Below are positions 9,022 through 18,110 of a DNA stretch of 64,000 nucleotides, piece by piece. The translations under genes were made by a program, and so were the position numbers. This DNA comes from Gammaproteobacteria bacterium. Its GTDB lineage: Bacteria > Pseudomonadota > Gammaproteobacteria > Xanthomonadales > SZUA-36. Position 1 is the stretch's first letter. Every line of letters starts with the position of its first letter. The DNA is taken from NCBI GenBank assembly GCA_030426265.1, contig JAUHYP010000001.1, positions 124,001 to 188,000 of the forward strand, written 5' to 3'. Under the pieces are notes generated by a model. The model worked only from the letters and a program-made list of their open reading frames with translations, did not search any database and had not been told where the DNA came from.

Positions 9022-11220
9022 TCAGAAGTCGACCGAGGCCGACAGGTGCAGCGTGCGCGGGTTGCCCAGGATCAGGTAGTTCGCGCCGGGAAAACCGCCG
9101 GCGGAGGCCCAGTAGGCCTCGTCGGTGAGGTTGTCCAGGCGCGCCCGGAGAATCGTTCCGCCGAGGAGGTCGGTTGCGAAGCGCGCGCCCAGGTCGATGC
9201 GATGCCAGTCGTCCAGCGTGATGGTGTTCGCCTCGTTCACGTACTGCTCGCCGGTGACCACCACGCGGCCTTCCAGGGCGAAGCCGCCCGGGGCGCCCAG
9301 GTCCCAGTCGGCGTTGAGGTTGGCCTGGATTTCCGGAACGCCGATGACCGAGTTGCCTTCGTTCACGCCGTCCTGGGTGCGTTCGAGATCCGCGTCCACC
9401 CAGGTCAGGCCGGCGATCAGGCGGAAGCCTTCCAGCGGTTCGCCGAAGACGCTGAACTCCACGCCCTGGTTCTGCTGCTCGCCGGAGGCCTGGAATACCT
9501 GGTCGACGACGATGGCGTTCGGGCGGTCCAGGCTGAACACCGCCAGGGTACCGCCGAACACGCCGCCGTCGTACTTCACGCCGAGTTCCACCTGCTCGCC
9601 GGTGAAGGGCTCGAGCACCTCGCCGGCGTTGATGATGGGCACGCCGCCGCTGGTCGCGGGGGCGATGGCGCCCGGCTGCAGGCTCTCGGCGTAGTTGCCG
9701 TAGAACGAAAATCGCTCGCCCTGTTTCCACACCACGCCGGCCACGGGGGTGACCTTGTCATCCGAGTAGCCGGACAGGCGCGCGCCCGTGTTGTAGTCGA
9801 AGGTGGTGGTCTCGATGTCCTGCTGGCGCAGGCCGACGGTCACCAGCAGCCGTTCCTCCATGAAGCCGAGGGTGTCGGCGATGGCGAAACTGCGGTTGTC
9901 CACCTTCTCGGTGGTGAGGGGGTTGGCCAGGTCGCCGCCGACGAAGAAGTCAGGCACCGGCGGTGCGGCGGCCACCGGGTTGTACAGGTCCGACACGAAG
10001 GGCGAGAAGAAGTCGGAGAAGGCGTAGGCGTTCTTCGAATCCAGTTCGACCGAGCTGGCGGAGACCACCAGGCGGTGGTCCACCGGGCCGGTGGCGAAGT
10101 CGAAGCGCAGGCCCGCGTCCGCCGAGAAGATGTCGTCCTCGCGCGTGTTGTCGAAGCGGTAGGCGGTCAGCGTGCCATCGGCGGTGGCGCTGGGGTTGGC
10201 CAGCACGTTGGCTTCCTCGCCGTTGCGTCCGCCCACGGCCAGCCAGGCGGTCAGGTGGTCGGTGAGGTCGTACTCGCCGCGCACCACGCCGAAGAGCTGC
10301 TCTTCGTTGGAATAAGTCCAGGGCTGGGCGTAATTGGTGTCCGCGTCCGGCGGCGCCGGAATGGCGCCCAGGGGCGTCACCTGCGGACGGGGCGCGTCGA
10401 TCCGGTTGTCCTGGTAGCCCAGGTCGGCGGAGAAGCGAAGCCGCTCGCCGGCGTAGTCGGTGCCCACGGAAAACACGTTCAGCTCACGGTCCTGGCCGTC
10501 CACCGAGGTTTCGCCGTCGCGCCACACGGCGTTGAATCGCAGGCCCCAGGCGTCGTCCGCGCCGAAGCGTCCACCGAAGTCGGCCGCGGCATAGGCCTGG
10601 CCGGCGTCTTCCCAGCCCAGCGTGGCGCGGCGTACGCCGCCTTCCGGCGCCCGCTTGGGCACGAGATTGATGGTGCCGCCGACGCCGCTGCCACCAGGCG
10701 CGGCGCCATTGATGAAGGCATTGGCGCCGCGGAAGACTTCCACGCGCTCGAGCAGTTCGGCCGCCACGAACTGGCGCGGCAGGATGCCGTACAGGCCGTT
10801 GAGGGTCAGGTCATCGGAGTACACGGGGAAGCCGCGCACCACGTAGACCTCCTGGAAGTTGCCGAAGCCCTTGGCCACGCGCACCACCGGGTCGTTCTGC
10901 AGCACGTCGCCGACACTGTCGGACTGCTGCTGTTCGATCAGTTCCTGGGTGAAGGCCGTGCCGCTGAAGGGCGCATCCATGTAGTCCAGGTTGCCCAGCA
11001 GGCCGGCGCGGCCGCCCCGGGCGACCTGGCCGCCGGCGTATTCGCCGGTCAGTTCGACCTGGGAGGCCTCGCCGAAGACCACGATTTCCTCGAGGGCCTC
11101 CCCTTCTTCGGAAGAATCCCCGGCCCCGGAGGAGGGCTGGGCGAGGGCGGCGGATGAAAGGGCCAGGGCGACGGCTGCGGCGAGCGTCGTCGTGGCGGCC
11201 GGGTTTCGGCGTGGATTCAT
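9022..11220 (-). CDS. TonB-dependent siderophore receptor
   Basis: A 732-residue outer-membrane receptor. It has a signal peptide (residues 1-27, ending SAALAQ), a TonB-box-like segment ALEEIVVFGE, a plug domain with the siderophore-receptor signatures VYVVRGFPV and RVEVFRGANAFINGAAPGG, and a 22-strand barrel ending in HLSASVDF. The GANAFINGAAPGG form is typical of ferric siderophore receptors of the FhuE/FpvA/FoxA type rather than of vitamin or haem receptors. It heads an operon with PepSY and two-helix proteins, and a strong Fur box lies 45-63 bases upstream of the start, so iron repression is expected. The siderophore is not identifiable. Confidence 0.93.
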   Translation of the reverse strand: MNPRRNPAATTTLAAAVALALSSAALAQPSSGAGDSSEEGEALEEIVVFGEASQVELTGEYAGGQVARGGRAGLLGNLDYMDAPFSGTAFTQELIEQQQSDSVGDVLQNDPVVRVAKGFGNFQEVYVVRGFPVYSDDLTLNGLYGILPRQFVAAELLERVEVFRGANAFINGAAPGGSGVGGTINLVPKRAPEGGVRRATLGWEDAGQAYAAADFGGRFGADDAWGLRFNAVWRDGETSVDGQDRELNVFSVGTDYAGERLRFSADLGYQDNRIDAPRPQVTPLGAIPAPPDADTNYAQPWTYSNEEQLFGVVRGEYDLTDHLTAWLAVGGRNGEEANVLANPSATADGTLTAYRFDNTREDDIFSADAGLRFDFATGPVDHRLVVSASSVELDSKNAYAFSDFFSPFVSDLYNPVAAAPPVPDFFVGGDLANPLTTEKVDNRSFAIADTLGFMEERLLVTVGLRQQDIETTTFDYNTGARLSGYSDDKVTPVAGVVWKQGERFSFYGNYAESLQPGAIAPATSGGVPIINAGEVLEPFTGEQVELGVKYDGGVFGGTLAVFSLDRPNAIVVDQVFQASGEQQNQGVEFSVFGEPLEGFRLIAGLTWVDADLERTQDGVNEGNSVIGVPEIQANLNADWDLGAPGGFALEGRVVVTGEQYVNEANTITLDDWHRIDLGARFATDLLGGTILRARLDNLTDEAYWASAGGFPGANYLILGNPRTLHLSASVDF

Positions 11221-11264
11221 GGTGTTCGGCTCTGGATGTGAAGAACGGGAGCCGGATTTTAGAT

Positions 11265-11283
11265 GACAATGATTCTCAATAGC
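11265..11283 (-). promoter_or_regulatory. Fur box
   Basis: Read on the minus strand, GCTATTGAGAATCATTGTC matches the 19-base Fur consensus at most positions and keeps the central GA(A)TCATT core. It sits 45-63 bases upstream of the siderophore receptor start, as expected for an iron-repressed promoter. Confidence 0.85.
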
Positions 11284-11322
11284 AACGTCGCCGGGGCAGC
11301 CAGGCGAGCGGCCATGGCGGGT

Positions 11323-13362
11323 TCATTCGGCGGAGCAGAAGGTGTCCGGCACGCCCGCCAGGCGCACGAGGTCCATTTCGAACCGGCCATCGAGGCCGTC
11401 GAATTCGGCCTGGGCCGAGCGACAGTTGTTCAGGGTCAGGGTGATGGTGCCCCAGGGTTCCGTGCCGCCCGGACCGGGCTCGCCGAACACGCCGTCGCTG
11501 ACCTCGTAGAACGTGAGGTCGAGCGGCTCCCCGAAGGCCAGCCGGCCGGGCCGCACCTCCGAGATCAGCCACAGGCGTTCGCCGCCGACGGTGTGGCCGT
11601 AGTAGTAGGCCATCAGGCCGGCGTCGATCACGTTGATGTCGAATCCGTGGCCGGGATTGGCAGGGTCGTAGAACAGCCCGTTCATGCCGGCCCGGCGCTC
11701 GAGGGTCGACGCGGCCGCCGACAGGCCCGTGATGTGCACGGCGTCCAGCCACAGCCGCGCCCCCGGGGGGCTGTCGGTCTCGCCGACCACTTCCAGCCGG
11801 TCCACGGCCTGCCAGTCGAAACGGCCTTCGGCCGGAAACCACTCGCCGGCCTCCCAACCGCCCTGTTCCTCCAGGTCCGCCAGCGGCAGGCGCAGGCGTT
11901 TCCACTGGCTGTCGCAGGCGAGATCCTGGACGGGGATCACGGCGCCCATGCGCCAGGGGTGGTCGGCGGGGCCCTCGTCGGTGTCGAGGAAGCGCAGGCT
12001 GATCCGGGTGGCCGGATTGTCGCAGCGCGCGCGCAGTTCCAGCGCGTAGCCACCGGCGGCGAGGAAGGAGAGGTCGCGGTCGGGTCCGAAGTCGAAGCCC
12101 AGGGCCTCGTACTGGCGCGGCGCCGTCCACTCGATGGTGCGCGCGCCCTGGAAAGCCTGTCCCAGGGCGCCGAAGTTCACGCGGTCGCCCGGCCCGCCCA
12201 GGCTCACGCCTTCTTCCGCGTGGTCGAGGAAGATCGGGAAGCCCACGGTGTCGGCCTGGCGCACCCGCTCCGTCTGTGGCGGCACGGTGAAGCCCAACGC
12301 CTCGAGCAGGGGGACGTTCAGGTCGTGCTCGTAGTCTCCGCCCGAGCCCGACTCGAACAGCCCGAACCCGCCGTGGTAGTCCCAGGCCGTCCAGGCGATG
12401 CCGTGCTCGTCGAGGATGTCACGTACTTCGGCGTACCAGGTGACCCGGTCGTCGGGATCGCTGTTGGGGATGTAGACGCCCAGTTCGCCCAGAAACAATG
12501 GCACCTGGCGCGTATCGCGAAAATCCACCGCGATCTGCAGCAGGCGGCGCAGTTCGGCCAGGGTGCCTTCCTGGGCGTAGCGGCCGTGGGCGTCGGCCAG
12601 CCAGGTGCCTCCGAACTCCGGGGGCAGGGGCGGCATGTCCTCGGCGCGGTAGGGAAAGGGCACGCCCGCCAGGCCCGCCATGGAAGGCTGCGTCCAGGTG
12701 GCGCCCTGGTGGGTGAACAGGAACGGGTCGTAGAAGTGGAAGGTGTAGATCAGGTTGTCGTCATCGTAGACCGGCATCGCATCGAGGTTGTGATAGCTGT
12801 TCCAGTTGGCCGGCCCCACGATGATGGTGTGTTCCGTATCCACGGCGCGGATGGCCGCCACGACGTCCTGCTGGATGTCGTTCCAGGTGGCGTCGTCGAT
12901 GCCGTGCGGCTCGTTGAGCACCTCGTAGTAGATCCGGTCGGAACGGTCCCGGAAATGGGCGGCCATCTGTGGCCAGACCTCCAGCAGCACGTCCCGCACC
13001 GCCGGATCCGTGTTCGCGGCGGGATCGAAGGTGTGGTTGTCCAGCACCAGGTGCAGGCCCAGCGCCTCGGTCCAGTCCACGACCTGGTCCAGGTAGTCCA
13101 GGAACAGCGGGTCGAGCACGTAGTCCGGCGCCGGTCCGGCCATGAAGTGCAGGTTGATCGGCAGCCGCACGACATCCGCGCCGAGGTTGCGGATCTGCTC
13201 GAAGTCGTCCCGGTCGTAACGCTGGAAATCGATGGCCTGCGCGCTGCCGGCCTGGAACCAGTTGGTGAGGTTCACGCCGCGGCTGAAGGGCGCGTCCTGG
13301 GCCGCGAGCTGGGATGCATGGCTCGTGAGCAACAGGCCAAGCGCGAGCAGAATGGTTTTCAT
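11323..13362 (-). CDS. Secreted GH5 glycoside hydrolase (cellulase-like) with C-terminal accessory domains
   Basis: A 679-residue secreted enzyme. After a signal peptide (about residues 1-22) comes a GH5 TIM barrel (about 28-325) with the acid/base Glu in EVLNEPHG (near 151) and the nucleophile Glu in LFLGELGVY (near 293), plus RLPINLHF and WDYHGGFGLF. A CBM-like beta-sandwich (about 335-540) and a ~115-residue C-terminal domain follow; the latter (GLFYDPANPGHGFD, then YYYG, then LWLISE) resembles the tail of the subtilisin at 58.8 kb. GGAGG lies 8 bases before the second of two ATGs, so the start at 13362 is preferred over 13368. It likely cuts beta-glucans or mannans outside the cell; substrate is inferred from the family only. 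Confidence 0.88.
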   Translation of the reverse strand: MKTILLALGLLLTSHASQLAAQDAPFSRGVNLTNWFQAGSAQAIDFQRYDRDDFEQIRNLGADVVRLPINLHFMAGPAPDYVLDPLFLDYLDQVVDWTEALGLHLVLDNHTFDPAANTDPAVRDVLLEVWPQMAAHFRDRSDRIYYEVLNEPHGIDDATWNDIQQDVVAAIRAVDTEHTIIVGPANWNSYHNLDAMPVYDDDNLIYTFHFYDPFLFTHQGATWTQPSMAGLAGVPFPYRAEDMPPLPPEFGGTWLADAHGRYAQEGTLAELRRLLQIAVDFRDTRQVPLFLGELGVYIPNSDPDDRVTWYAEVRDILDEHGIAWTAWDYHGGFGLFESGSGGDYEHDLNVPLLEALGFTVPPQTERVRQADTVGFPIFLDHAEEGVSLGGPGDRVNFGALGQAFQGARTIEWTAPRQYEALGFDFGPDRDLSFLAAGGYALELRARCDNPATRISLRFLDTDEGPADHPWRMGAVIPVQDLACDSQWKRLRLPLADLEEQGGWEAGEWFPAEGRFDWQAVDRLEVVGETDSPPGARLWLDAVHITGLSAAASTLERRAGMNGLFYDPANPGHGFDINVIDAGLMAYYYGHTVGGERLWLISEVRPGRLAFGEPLDLTFYEVSDGVFGEPGPGGTEPWGTITLTLNNCRSAQAEFDGLDGRFEMDLVRLAGVPDTFCSAE

Positions 13363-13505
13363 GTTCATGTCCTCCAGGGATCATTGGAGCGCAGCGCGGG
13401 CGCCAGCGCAATGGTCGTCTCCTGGAGGGAACGCCTTGATTTTCCGCCGGCGGGCGCGATGATGAAAGGAACCGGTTCTGAACCGTCGGCGCCCTGGGAG
13501 CGGCC

Positions 13506-14462
13506 ATGAAGTTCAAGGATTATTACGATGTGCTGGGTGTTTCGCGCGATGCATCCGCCGAGGACATCAAGCGCGCCTATCGCAAGCTGGCCAGGAAATA
13601 TCACCCCGACGTCAGCACCGAAGCGGATGCCGAGGCCCGCTTCAAGGAACTGGGCGAGGCCTATGAAACCCTCAAGGATCCCGAGAAGAGGACGGCCTAC
13701 GACCAGCTCGGCGAAGGCTACCGCCACGGTGAGGACTTTCGCCCGCCGCCCGGCTGGCAACCGGGTGGCGGCGATCCGCGCGGCGGATTTGCGGGGTCCG
13801 GTTTCGACGATGCGGAGGCTTTCAGCGATTTCTTCGAGTCCCTGTTCGGGGCGCGGCGGGGCGCACGGCCCGGACAGCACCCCGGGAGTTTCGACGGCGA
13901 GGACGTCAGCGCGAAGGTCACCGTGAGCCTGGAGGACGCCTTCGAAGGCGCAACCCGCCAACTGGCCCTGGACCTGGACGAGATCGGCGAGGACGGTCGA
14001 TTGCACCGTCGGCGCAAGACGCTGAACGTCCGCATTCCCAGGGGCGTCGTCGCCGGCCAGCGGATTCGACTGACGGGGCAGGGCGGTCCGGGCCGTGGGA
14101 AAGGCTCGAAAGCCGGCGACCTCTATCTGCAGGTGGAATTCGCCCCGCATGAATCCTTCGACATCGAGGGCCGCGACATTCGCGCGGCGCTTCCGGTGGC
14201 GCCCTGGGAGGCGGTGCTGGGCGCGACGGTCCCCGTTCCGACCCTGGGTGGCGTGGTCGATCTCAAGGTGCCTCCGGGTTCCAGCACGGGCCGTCGGCTG
14301 CGCCTGAAAGGGCGGGGGCTGCCCGGTACGCCGCCGGGGGACCACTACGTCGAGTTGCGTATCATGGCGCCGGACCAGCCGGACGACGCCACGCTCGAAC
14401 TCTACCGGCAGCTGCGCGAAACCGAGGCCTTCGATCCTCGGCGCAAGGGAGTGAACGCATGA
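13506..14462 (+). CDS. cbpA: DnaJ-type co-chaperone CbpA
   Basis: A 318-residue type II J-protein. Residues 1-70 form the J domain with the HPD tripeptide in KYHPDVS, followed by a G/F-rich linker (about 75-125) and two C-terminal beta domains with the client-binding signature; it lacks the zinc finger of DnaJ, as CbpA does. It stimulates DnaK and can bind curved DNA. The next gene, overlapping by 4 bases (ATGA), encodes its specific inhibitor CbpM, which confirms the assignment. The upstream 140 bases hold the divergent promoters of this operon and the GH5 gene. Confidence 0.93.
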   Translation: MKFKDYYDVLGVSRDASAEDIKRAYRKLARKYHPDVSTEADAEARFKELGEAYETLKDPEKRTAYDQLGEGYRHGEDFRPPPGWQPGGGDPRGGFAGSGFDDAEAFSDFFESLFGARRGARPGQHPGSFDGEDVSAKVTVSLEDAFEGATRQLALDLDEIGEDGRLHRRRKTLNVRIPRGVVAGQRIRLTGQGGPGRGKGSKAGDLYLQVEFAPHESFDIEGRDIRAALPVAPWEAVLGATVPVPTLGGVVDLKVPPGSSTGRRLRLKGRGLPGTPPGDHYVELRIMAPDQPDDATLELYRQLRETEAFDPRRKGVNA

Positions 14463-14755
14463 ACCCATCCAATGAATCTGGCGGTGACGTCCTCGTCCTC
14501 GACCGGACCATCACGTTCACGCTCGAAGAATTCTGCCGCGCCTGCGGCGCCCGCCGCAGCCTGGTGCTGGAGATGGTGGAGCACGGAATCATCGAGCTGG
14601 ACGATCACCGGGCCGAACCGTCCTTTCACGGCGAGGCGCTGGTGCGCGCCCAGGTCGCGACACGCCTGATCAACGACCTGGGCGTCAACATGCAGGGCGC
14701 GGCCCTGGCCATCGACCTGCTGCGCCAGCTCGGCCGGCTGGAGTCCTCCTCGTGA
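14459..14755 (+). CDS. cbpM: Chaperone modulator CbpM
   Basis: A 98-residue MerR-like helical protein with the CbpM pattern [20 protein letters not shown] in its N-terminal half and a C-terminal helix ([13 protein letters not shown]). CbpM binds the J domain of CbpA and blocks its stimulation of DnaK. It overlaps cbpA by 4 bases and purT by 4 bases, so the three are probably one transcription unit. Confidence 0.88.
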   Translation: MNPSNESGGDVLVLDRTITFTLEEFCRACGARRSLVLEMVEHGIIELDDHRAEPSFHGEALVRAQVATRLINDLGVNMQGAALAIDLLRQLGRLESSS

Positions 14756-15933
14756 GCGTTCGCCTCGGGACTCCGGGCAGCGCCGAGGCCACGCGCCTGA
14801 TGCTGCTGGGCGCCGGCGAGCTGGGCAAGGAAGTGGTGATCGAGGCGCAGCGCCTGGGCGTGGAGGTCATCGCCGTGGACCGCTACGCCAATGCGCCGGC
14901 CATGCAGGTGGCGCACCGGGCGCACGTCATCGACATGCTGGACCCGACGGCGCTGCGCGGCGTCATCGAGAGCGAGCGTCCCCACTTCGTGGTGCCGGAG
15001 ATCGAGGCCATCCACACGCCCACACTGCTGGCGCTCGAAGCGGAAGGCGTGAACATCATCCCCACGGCACGGGCCACGCGCCTGACCATGGACCGCGAAG
15101 GCATCCGCCGCCTGGCGGCCGAGGAACTGGGGCTGCCCACCTCGCCCTACCGTTTTGTCGATACCGAGGCCGAGTACCGTGCGGCCGCGGAAGCGCTCGG
15201 CCTGCCTTTCGTGATCAAGCCGGTGATGAGTTCCTCGGGCAAGGGGCAGAGCACCGTGAAAGACCCGGACGACATCGGTCGCGCCTGGCGCTATGCGCAG
15301 GAAGGCGGGCGCGCCGGCGCGGGGCGCTGCATCGTGGAAGGCTTCGTGACGTTCGACTACGAAATCACCCTGCTCACGGTGCGCCACGCCGGCGGTACGT
15401 CCTTCTGCGAGCCCATCGGCCACCGCCAGGAGGATGGCGACTACCGCGAATCCTGGCAGCCGCAGCCCATGAGCGACGCGGCGCTGGCCCGCAGCCGGGA
15501 GATCGGCGAGGCCGTCACCGACGCCCTGGGCGGGCGCGGCCTGTTCGGGGTCGAACTGTTCATCCGCGGTGACGAAGTGCTGTTTTCCGAGGTGTCGCCA
15601 AGACCGCACGACACCGGCCTGGTCACCCTGGTGTCACAGGACCTGTCCCAATTCGCCCTGCACCTGAGGGCCATCCTCGGCTTGCCCGTCCCCGTGATCC
15701 GACAGCGTGGGCCTTCGGCGTCCGCCGTCGTGCTGGTCGAGGGCGACCGCAAGGGGCCTGTCTTCACCGGGGCGGACGAGGCGCTCGCGGCGCCGGATAC
15801 CGAACTTCGGCTGTTCGGAAAACCCGAGGTCGTTGGTCGTCGCCGGATGGGCGTGGCCCTGGCCCGCGCCGACAGCCTCGATGATGCTCGCGAGAAAGCG
15901 CGGCAGGCCGCCGGCGCCGTGAAGGTCGGCTAG
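14752..15933 (+). CDS. purT: Formate-dependent phosphoribosylglycinamide formyltransferase PurT
   Basis: A 393-residue ATP-grasp enzyme of purine synthesis that uses formate and ATP to formylate GAR, an alternative to folate-dependent PurN. The N-terminal PreATP-grasp domain shows [19 protein letters not shown], the ATP-binding region [16 protein letters not shown] (about residues 153-168), and the metal/formate region [17 protein letters not shown]. Length equals the usual 390-400 residues. The GTG start overlaps the cbpM stop (GTGA). Grouping with cbpA/cbpM is unusual functionally and may only reflect operon packing. Confidence 0.95.
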   Translation: MSVRLGTPGSAEATRLMLLGAGELGKEVVIEAQRLGVEVIAVDRYANAPAMQVAHRAHVIDMLDPTALRGVIESERPHFVVPEIEAIHTPTLLALEAEGVNIIPTARATRLTMDREGIRRLAAEELGLPTSPYRFVDTEAEYRAAAEALGLPFVIKPVMSSSGKGQSTVKDPDDIGRAWRYAQEGGRAGAGRCIVEGFVTFDYEITLLTVRHAGGTSFCEPIGHRQEDGDYRESWQPQPMSDAALARSREIGEAVTDALGGRGLFGVELFIRGDEVLFSEVSPRPHDTGLVTLVSQDLSQFALHLRAILGLPVPVIRQRGPSASAVVLVEGDRKGPVFTGADEALAAPDTELRLFGKPEVVGRRRMGVALARADSLDDAREKARQAAGAVKVG

Positions 15934-15976
15934 GCCGCACACCCGGCCATCCGGGCCCGATCCGGACGCGCAGGCA

Positions 15977-16024
15977 TTGTTCCCCGGTCGGCGCCGCGGA
16001 TATAATATTCGGAAATCCGAATAT
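15977..16024 (+). promoter_or_regulatory. arsR promoter with perfect-palindrome ArsR operator
   Basis: TTGTTC (15977-15982), an 18-base spacer and a perfect TATAAT (16001-16006) form a strong sigma-70 promoter. A perfect palindrome runs from 16005 to 16024 with arms ATATTCGGA and TCCGAATAT around a central AA. It overlaps the -10 end, so repressor binding would block the polymerase. This dyad resembles known ArsR operators containing TTCG-type arms. Confidence 0.8.
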
Positions 16025-16035
16025 AGTGTCCTGAC

Positions 16036-16347
16036 GTGCTGAATCCGACCCAGTTCTGCCGCTGCCTCGGCGACGACATTCGCATGGCCCTGGTCTGCCT
16101 GCTGCGCGAGCACGGCGAGGTCTGCGTGTGCGAGCTGACGGCGGCCCTCGCGGCGCCGCAGCCGACGGTGTCACGGCACCTGGCCCAGTTGCGCGAGTGC
16201 GGACTGGTCATCGCCCGGCGGGAGGGCACCTGGATGCACTACCGCCTGCACCCGGAACTCCCGGTCTGGGCGAAGGAAAGCATCGACACCCTGGCGGCGA
16301 CAGCGGCCACCCACCTCGACCTCCAACCCCTTGCCAAGGCCTGCTGA
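16036..16347 (+). CDS. arsR: ArsR-family arsenic-responsive repressor
   Basis: A 103-residue winged-helix protein of the ArsR/SmtB family. The arsenite-sensing motif CVCEL (about residues 32-36) with the following helix TAALAAPQPTVSRHLAQL is the ArsR signature in which the cysteines bind As(III) and release DNA. The start is a GTG 12 bases after the operator palindrome, giving a very short leader. It leads an operon with arsC and acr3. Confidence 0.93.
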   Translation: MLNPTQFCRCLGDDIRMALVCLLREHGEVCVCELTAALAAPQPTVSRHLAQLRECGLVIARREGTWMHYRLHPELPVWAKESIDTLAATAATHLDLQPLAKAC

Positions 16348-16370
16348 GCCACGCCGCCGAAGGAGTCCCG

Positions 16371-16865
16371 ATGAAGATCCCGCTCAATGTGCTGGTGCTG
16401 TGCACCGGCAACTCCTGCCGCTCCATCATCGGCGAAGCCCTGGTGACCCAGCTCGGCCATGGGCGCTTCCATGGCCTGAGCGCCGGCAGCCAGCCCACCG
16501 GGAAGGTCAACCCCGGCGCCCTCGGCGTGCTGGAACGTCACGGCGTTCCCGTGGTGAATCCCTCGTCGAAGTCCATGGATGACCTGGCGGGGGAGCGCGT
16601 CGACCTGGTGATCACGGTGTGTGACTCGGCGGCCGGTGAGGCCTGTCCGCTGTGGCTGGCGCCGACTCCGAAGGTGCACTGGGGCATTCCCGATCCGGCG
16701 CACGTGGAGGGGGACGAGGACACGGTGGCGGCCGCCTTCGAGGCCACCTACCGCAACCTGGAGGAGCGCGTCGGCGCCCTGGTGGCCTTGCCCATCGAGG
16801 ACATGGACGCCACTGCACTGGTCGCCGCCGCTCAGGCCATCCACCGCGACAGCGAGGTGCGTTGA
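16371..16865 (+). CDS. arsC: Arsenate reductase, low-molecular-weight phosphatase type
   Basis: A 164-residue enzyme with the CX5R P-loop near the N terminus (LCTGNSCRS, residues 9-17), the hallmark of the LMW-phosphatase/ArsC family, and later the pair [14 protein letters not shown], whose cysteines correspond to the redox relay of thioredoxin-linked arsenate reductases, and HWGIPDPA. It reduces arsenate to arsenite for export by the next gene. A GAAGGAG ribosome site precedes the ATG. The frame is open further upstream but that extension is an ArsR shadow. Its stop shares a base with the acr3 start. Confidence 0.93.
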   Translation: MKIPLNVLVLCTGNSCRSIIGEALVTQLGHGRFHGLSAGSQPTGKVNPGALGVLERHGVPVVNPSSKSMDDLAGERVDLVITVCDSAAGEACPLWLAPTPKVHWGIPDPAHVEGDEDTVAAAFEATYRNLEERVGALVALPIEDMDATALVAAAQAIHRDSEVR

Positions 16866-17914
16866 TGGGCCTGTTCGAGCGCTACCTGAGCCTCTGGGTG
16901 GCCCTGGCCATCGGTGCGGGGCTGCTGCTGGGCCGGCTGGTTCCCGGCGTGTTCGAGACGGTCGCCGCCCTGGAGTTCGCCCACGTGAACCTGGCCGTGG
17001 CCGTACTTATCTGGGTGATGGTCTACCCCATGATGATCCAGGTGGATTTCACCGCCGTGCGCGAAGTGGGCCGCCGGCCGCGGGGACTGGCCCTGACCCT
17101 GGTCGTGAACTGGCTGATCAAGCCCTTCACCATGGCCGCCCTGGGCTGGCTGTTCTTCAAGGTGCTGTTCGCGCCCTGGGTGGACCCGCAGACGGCCACC
17201 GAGTACATCGCCGGCATGATCCTGCTGGGCGTCGCCCCCTGCACGGCCATGGTGTTCGTCTGGAGCCAGCTGGTGAAAGGCGACGCCAGTTACACCCTGG
17301 TGCAGGTGTCGGTGAACGACCTGATCATGGTGTTCGCCTTCGCGCCCATCGCGGCCCTGTTGCTCGGCGTGAGCGACATCACCGTGCCCTGGGACACGCT
17401 GCTGCTCTCGGTGGTGCTCTACGTGGTGTTGCCGCTGCTGGCCGGGATCTTCACGCGCCAGTGGCTGCTGGGGAAAGGCGGACCGGCGCGGGTCGATGCG
17501 TTTGTGCATGCCCTTAAACCGGTCAGCATCATCGGCCTGCTGGGCACCGTGGTGCTGCTGTTCGGGTTCCAGGCCGAAACCATCCTGGACCAGCCCCTGG
17601 TGATCGCCCTCATCGCCGTGCCCTTGCTGGTGCAGACCTACGGCATTTTCGCCATCGCCTACGCGGCGGCGCGCCGCCTGCGCCTGGATCATTCCGTGGC
17701 GGGGCCCGCCTGCCTGATCGGCACCAGCAATTTCTTCGAACTCGCCGTGGCGGTGGCGATCAGCCTGTTCGGACTGAACTCCGGCGCCGCGCTGGCGACG
17801 GTGGTGGGGGTCCTGGTGGAAGTTCCGGTGATGCTGTCGCTGGTCGCTTTCGTCAACCGCACCCCCCACTGGTTTGGCGCGCGCACGCCCGGATCGGCGA
17901 CAATCACGGAATGA
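16865..17914 (+). CDS. acr3: Arsenite efflux transporter Acr3
   Basis: A 349-residue protein with ten hydrophobic helices of the BART/Acr3 superfamily. The motif [13 protein letters not shown] (around residues 121-133) holds the conserved cysteine in helix 4 that is needed for arsenite transport, and [11 protein letters not shown] appears in helix 9. It exports arsenite made by ArsC. The start codon overlaps the arsC stop (TGATG) and its end overlaps the DUF1289 gene by 4 bases, so the operon is tightly coupled. Confidence 0.94.
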   Translation: MGLFERYLSLWVALAIGAGLLLGRLVPGVFETVAALEFAHVNLAVAVLIWVMVYPMMIQVDFTAVREVGRRPRGLALTLVVNWLIKPFTMAALGWLFFKVLFAPWVDPQTATEYIAGMILLGVAPCTAMVFVWSQLVKGDASYTLVQVSVNDLIMVFAFAPIAALLLGVSDITVPWDTLLLSVVLYVVLPLLAGIFTRQWLLGKGGPARVDAFVHALKPVSIIGLLGTVVLLFGFQAETILDQPLVIALIAVPLLVQTYGIFAIAYAAARRLRLDHSVAGPACLIGTSNFFELAVAVAISLFGLNSGAALATVVGVLVEVPVMLSLVAFVNRTPHWFGARTPGSATITE

Positions 17915-18099
17915 CCGTCGATCGACAACACGAAGTCGCCCCCGATTCACCCTGCACCGGTGTTTGCACGCTCGATGCGCAGGGTGTTTGCCAGGGATGT
18001 GTCCGCAGGCTCGACGAGATCGCTGCCTGGTCGGGAATGACGCGCGACCAGCAGCGAATTGTGCTTGCGGCCTGCGCGAAGCGATCGAAGGCGGCCTGA
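17911..18099 (+). CDS. DUF1289 small cysteine-cluster protein
   Basis: A 62-residue protein with the DUF1289 cysteine pattern C-x3-C-x7-C-x2-C (Cys15, 19, 27, 30) followed by the conserved [10 protein letters not shown] segment. The spacing suggests a metal or Fe-S site. It overlaps acr3 by 4 bases and ends convergently with the arginine deiminase gene; a GGCCTGA/TCAGGCC stem spans both stop codons. DUF1289 proteins are widespread and uncharacterised; linkage to arsenic genes may be chance. Confidence 0.85.
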   Translation: MTVDRQHEVAPDSPCTGVCTLDAQGVCQGCVRRLDEIAAWSGMTRDQQRIVLAACAKRSKAA

Positions 18100-18110
18100 G
18101 GGCCGCGCGG

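Noticed and set aside
8917-11157. Long plus-strand open frame opposite the TonB receptor
   Set aside because: Shadow of the receptor gene; His/Gly/Val-rich low-information sequence with no signal peptide or domain.
11263-13509. Long plus-strand open frame opposite the GH5 gene
   Set aside because: Shadow; the minus-strand frame has catalytic motifs, a signal peptide and a ribosome site.
16128-16370. N-terminal extension of arsC
   Set aside because: The extension overlaps arsR in another frame; the ribosome site and the family N terminus fit the ATG at 16371.
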